From NCBI GenBank assembly GCA_002270295.1, contig NISF01000001.1, forward strand, positions 682,001 through 746,000: a stretch of 64,000 nt of DNA, given 5' to 3'. The stretch is from Enterobacter sp. 10-1. GTDB taxonomy: Bacteria; Pseudomonadota; Gammaproteobacteria; Enterobacterales; Enterobacteriaceae. Within the stretch, counting starts at the first letter, position 1; each line of letters starts with the position of its first letter. Shown here in pieces: positions 62,105 through 64,000 of the stretch. A program made the translations under genes and the position numbers. Below the pieces are notes generated by a model. It was not told the DNA's origin. It saw only the letters and a program-made list of their open reading frames with translations, and did not search any database.

Positions 62105-62836
62105 CTACTTCTGAAACCATTTGCTATAGATGGTCTGGTAAGTCCCATCTTTTTTCACTTTTTCCAGCGCAGCGTTAAATTTCTGCTGCAGCTCGGTATT
62201 GCCCTGACGAAGCGCAATGCCAAGGCCGGTACCGAAGTAGTCTTTATCCGTCACTTTATCGCCCACTGCCGCCAGCTTCGGATTGCTCTTCAGCCATTCG
62301 GTGACCACGGCGTTGTCGCCAAATACGGCATCAATGCGGCCGTTTTGCAGATCCAGCTTCGCATTCTGGTAGCTGTCGTACGGAACGGTGGTGATTTCCG
62401 GATGCTTGTCGTTAATGAACTTCTGGTGGGTGGTTCCGTTCTGGACGCCGACCTTTTTGCCCTTCAGCTGTTCGATGCTGGTAAATTTGCCCTGCTGGCC
62501 AACGAACAGCGCGGAGTTTTCATAGTAAGGCGTGCTGAACAGCACCTGCTTTTCGCGCTCAGGCGTAATGTCCATCCCGGCCATCACCGCGTCGAAGCGA
62601 CGGAATTTCAGGCCAGGGATCAGGCTGTCAAAAGCCTGGTTGGTAAAGGTACAGGTGGCATCGATCTCTTTGCACAGCGCGTTAGCCAGATCGACGTCAA
62701 AACCGACGATTTTGTTGTTAGCGTCGGTCGTTTCAAACGGAGGATAGGACGCCTCGGTGGCAAAACGGATGGTCTGGGCTGCGGTAGCAGAAAGGCTCAT
62801 GCTGGCCAGAAGCGCGGCAATCAGTACTTTTTTCAT
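62105..62836 (-). CDS. artI: Periplasmic amino-acid-binding protein ArtI
   Basis: 243 residues from ATG 62836 with a signal peptide (MKKVLIAALLASMSLSATAA). It is similar to ArtJ across its length (ATEASYPPFETTDANNKIVGFD; MAGMDITPEREKQVLF; VQNGTTHQKF), a clear paralogue pair. The ligand of ArtI in E. coli is not firmly established. It lies within the artPIQM operon. Confidence 0.94.
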   Translation of the reverse strand: MKKVLIAALLASMSLSATAAQTIRFATEASYPPFETTDANNKIVGFDVDLANALCKEIDATCTFTNQAFDSLIPGLKFRRFDAVMAGMDITPEREKQVLFSTPYYENSALFVGQQGKFTSIEQLKGKKVGVQNGTTHQKFINDKHPEITTVPYDSYQNAKLDLQNGRIDAVFGDNAVVTEWLKSNPKLAAVGDKVTDKDYFGTGLGIALRQGNTELQQKFNAALEKVKKDGTYQTIYSKWFQK

Positions 62837-62856
62837 CGTCATTTCCCCGAAAAACA

Positions 62857-63585
62857 TCAATGTGAAAGATAGTTTTTAAACGCGTCGGTCTGCGGATGCG
62901 CGAAGCAGTCAGCATTCCCTTGTTCAACGATATGGCCATTTTCCATATACACCACGCGGCTGGCCGTTTTACGCGCCACTTCCACTTCGTGGGTGACGAT
63001 GACCTGCGTAATGCCGGTGCCCGCCAGCTCGCGGATAATGCTGACGATCTGGGCGGTAATTTCCGGATCGAGCGCCGCCGTTGGCTCATCAAACAGCAGC
63101 ACCTGCGGCTCCATCATCAGCGCGCGCGCAATGGCGACGCGCTGCTGCTGACCGCCGGAGAGGTGCAGAGGATAGCGGTCGCTGTAGGGTTTCAGGCGTA
63201 AACGTTCCAGCAGCTTCTCGGCGCGGGCCAGAGCACTCTCTTTGCTCAGACCCAGCACGCGGCAGGGGGCTTCAATCAGGTTTTGCTGCACGGTCAGGTG
63301 CGGCCACAGATTGTACTGCTGGAAAACCATACCGACGTTCTGGCGCAGCTCACGGATGGCTTTGTCAGACGGCGCTTTGGTGAAGTCGAAGTGGTTACCG
63401 GCGATATGTAGCGTGCCGGAACGCGGCATCTCCAGCAGGTTGAGTACGCGAAGCAGCGAGCTTTTCCCGGCGCCGCTCGGGCCGAGCAGCACCAGCGTTT
63501 CCCCCTGCGGGCAATCCAGCGTGATGTCGAACAGCGCCTGGTGCGCGCCGTAGAAGCAGTTAATGCCGTTTAGTTTAATACTCAT
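62857..63585 (-). CDS. artP: Arginine ABC transporter ATPase ArtP
   Basis: 242 residues from ATG 63585 (family start [13 protein letters not shown]). Walker [12 protein letters not shown]-loop [10 protein letters not shown], signature [15 protein letters not shown], Walker [14 protein letters not shown]-loop [12 protein letters not shown]. First gene of the leftward artPIQM operon. The region upstream (63638-63660) has an AT-rich, TGCAATATTTATGC-like element that is a weak ArgR box candidate. Confidence 0.95.
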   Translation of the reverse strand: MSIKLNGINCFYGAHQALFDITLDCPQGETLVLLGPSGAGKSSLLRVLNLLEMPRSGTLHIAGNHFDFTKAPSDKAIRELRQNVGMVFQQYNLWPHLTVQQNLIEAPCRVLGLSKESALARAEKLLERLRLKPYSDRYPLHLSGGQQQRVAIARALMMEPQVLLFDEPTAALDPEITAQIVSIIRELAGTGITQVIVTHEVEVARKTASRVVYMENGHIVEQGNADCFAHPQTDAFKNYLSH

Positions 63586-63808
63586 CTGGGCTGTCTGATA
63601 CGAATAGCTATTGAGGCCGCAAATACTACCTTTGACAGAATAGTTATGCAATATTTATGCGTTAAAAGTTAAATGTAACCCGCATTTACCTCTAAACTTA
63701 GCACAAAATATGGGTTCGTGGGGGCGGCGGGAGCAAATGTCGGCATTACCTAAGGAAATACCGACATTTTACCGGGGGTATCGTTTCAGTAGAGCAGGTT
63801 CAGCGCCC

Positions 63809-64000
63809 TTATCCGCGTTTTTCGAGACTCTGTTGCAGTGAACCCGCCGGCGCATGGGCGTTAATCCCGAGGTAGCGAACATCATCTACCGCCCAGCACT
63901 GGCCTTCCTGAATCATCAGCACTTCATCTTTCCAGCTTTGGCTGCCCTGGCTGAACTCAACGCGCAGCGGAATATTGCGCGCATCGCGGTTCGGGATGGT
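63809..64000 (-). CDS. ybjP: Putative lipoprotein YbjP, C-terminal end (partial)
   Basis: The last 63 codons and stop codon (TAA at 63811-63809) of a leftward gene that runs off the window. The visible part includes NIPLRVEFSQGSQSWKDEVLM and EGQCWAVDDVRYLG, typical of the C-terminal part of DUF3828 proteins. YbjP, a DUF3828 lipoprotein, adjoins artP in E. coli. No signal peptide can be checked here. Confidence 0.75.
   Translation of the reverse strand, partial: TIPNRDARNIPLRVEFSQGSQSWKDEVLMIQEGQCWAVDDVRYLGINAHAPAGSLQQSLEKRG

Noticed and set aside
63638-63660. ArgR box before artP
   Set aside because: The element departs from the consensus in both half-sites; not listed as a separate feature.

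Overview
The window is an enterobacterial chromosome segment. Gene order from gsiD to ybjP (gsiD, rimO, bssR, yliI, gstB, dacC, deoR, ybjG, mdfA, ybjI, ybjJ, rcdA, rybB, ybjL, ybjM, grxA, ybjC, nfsA, rimK, ybjN, potFGHI, ybjO, rlmC, artJ, artMQIP, ybjP) follows the E. coli K-12 rimO-artP region, but yliE/yliF and ybjH are absent and a two-component system sits between rlmC and artJ. The GC-rich core genes and these differences point to the Klebsiella/Raoultella/Enterobacter side of the Enterobacteriaceae, most likely Klebsiella. The species cannot be fixed from the sequence alone.

Layout. 1-13.7 kb is core backbone, with a small AT-rich accessory patch at 1.6-4.1 kb holding a secreted barrel-like protein, two small membrane proteins and a decayed fragment. 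13.79-45.66 kb is an apparently complete, about 31.9 kb, Peduoviridae prophage. Its control and replication genes are P2/186-like (Int, 186-type CI, Cox, CII, Fil, Dam, gpA), and its head-tail module is HP1-like (portal/large terminase leftward; scaffold, capsid, small terminase, sheath, tube, lysis genes, tape measure, baseplate, fibre and hub-spike rightward). 45.65-64 kb returns to backbone.

The prophage lies in the 3' end of the sigmaE-dependent small RNA gene rybB. The 18 bp attachment core is the 3' half of the RybB terminator (ATGGG plus the T tract and GTTGCCT). The same core completes an intrinsic terminator behind the phage integrase gene. Insertion therefore leaves RybB 79 nt long and intact and also gives int a terminator.

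Other prophage features are a near-perfect LexA box driving an unrecognised 70-codon gene, an A_AAA_AAC slippery heptamer joining the tail assembly chaperone to a downstream reading frame, overlapping spanin genes, and a 1050-residue tail fibre with a probable beta-helix body. An AT-rich cargo segment (about 42.6-45.6 kb) carries two paralogous HNH-type proteins of unknown function. Twelve perfect copies of a 7 bp repeat lie upstream of one of them. This cargo is the best candidate in the window for an undescribed system, possibly phage defence with switchable expression.

The right flank holds nitroreductase/glutaredoxin/RimK genes, the putrescine importer potFGHI, the 23S rRNA methyltransferase RlmC, an OmpR-type two-component system, and the arginine importer artJ/artPIQM with a clear ArgR box before artJ.
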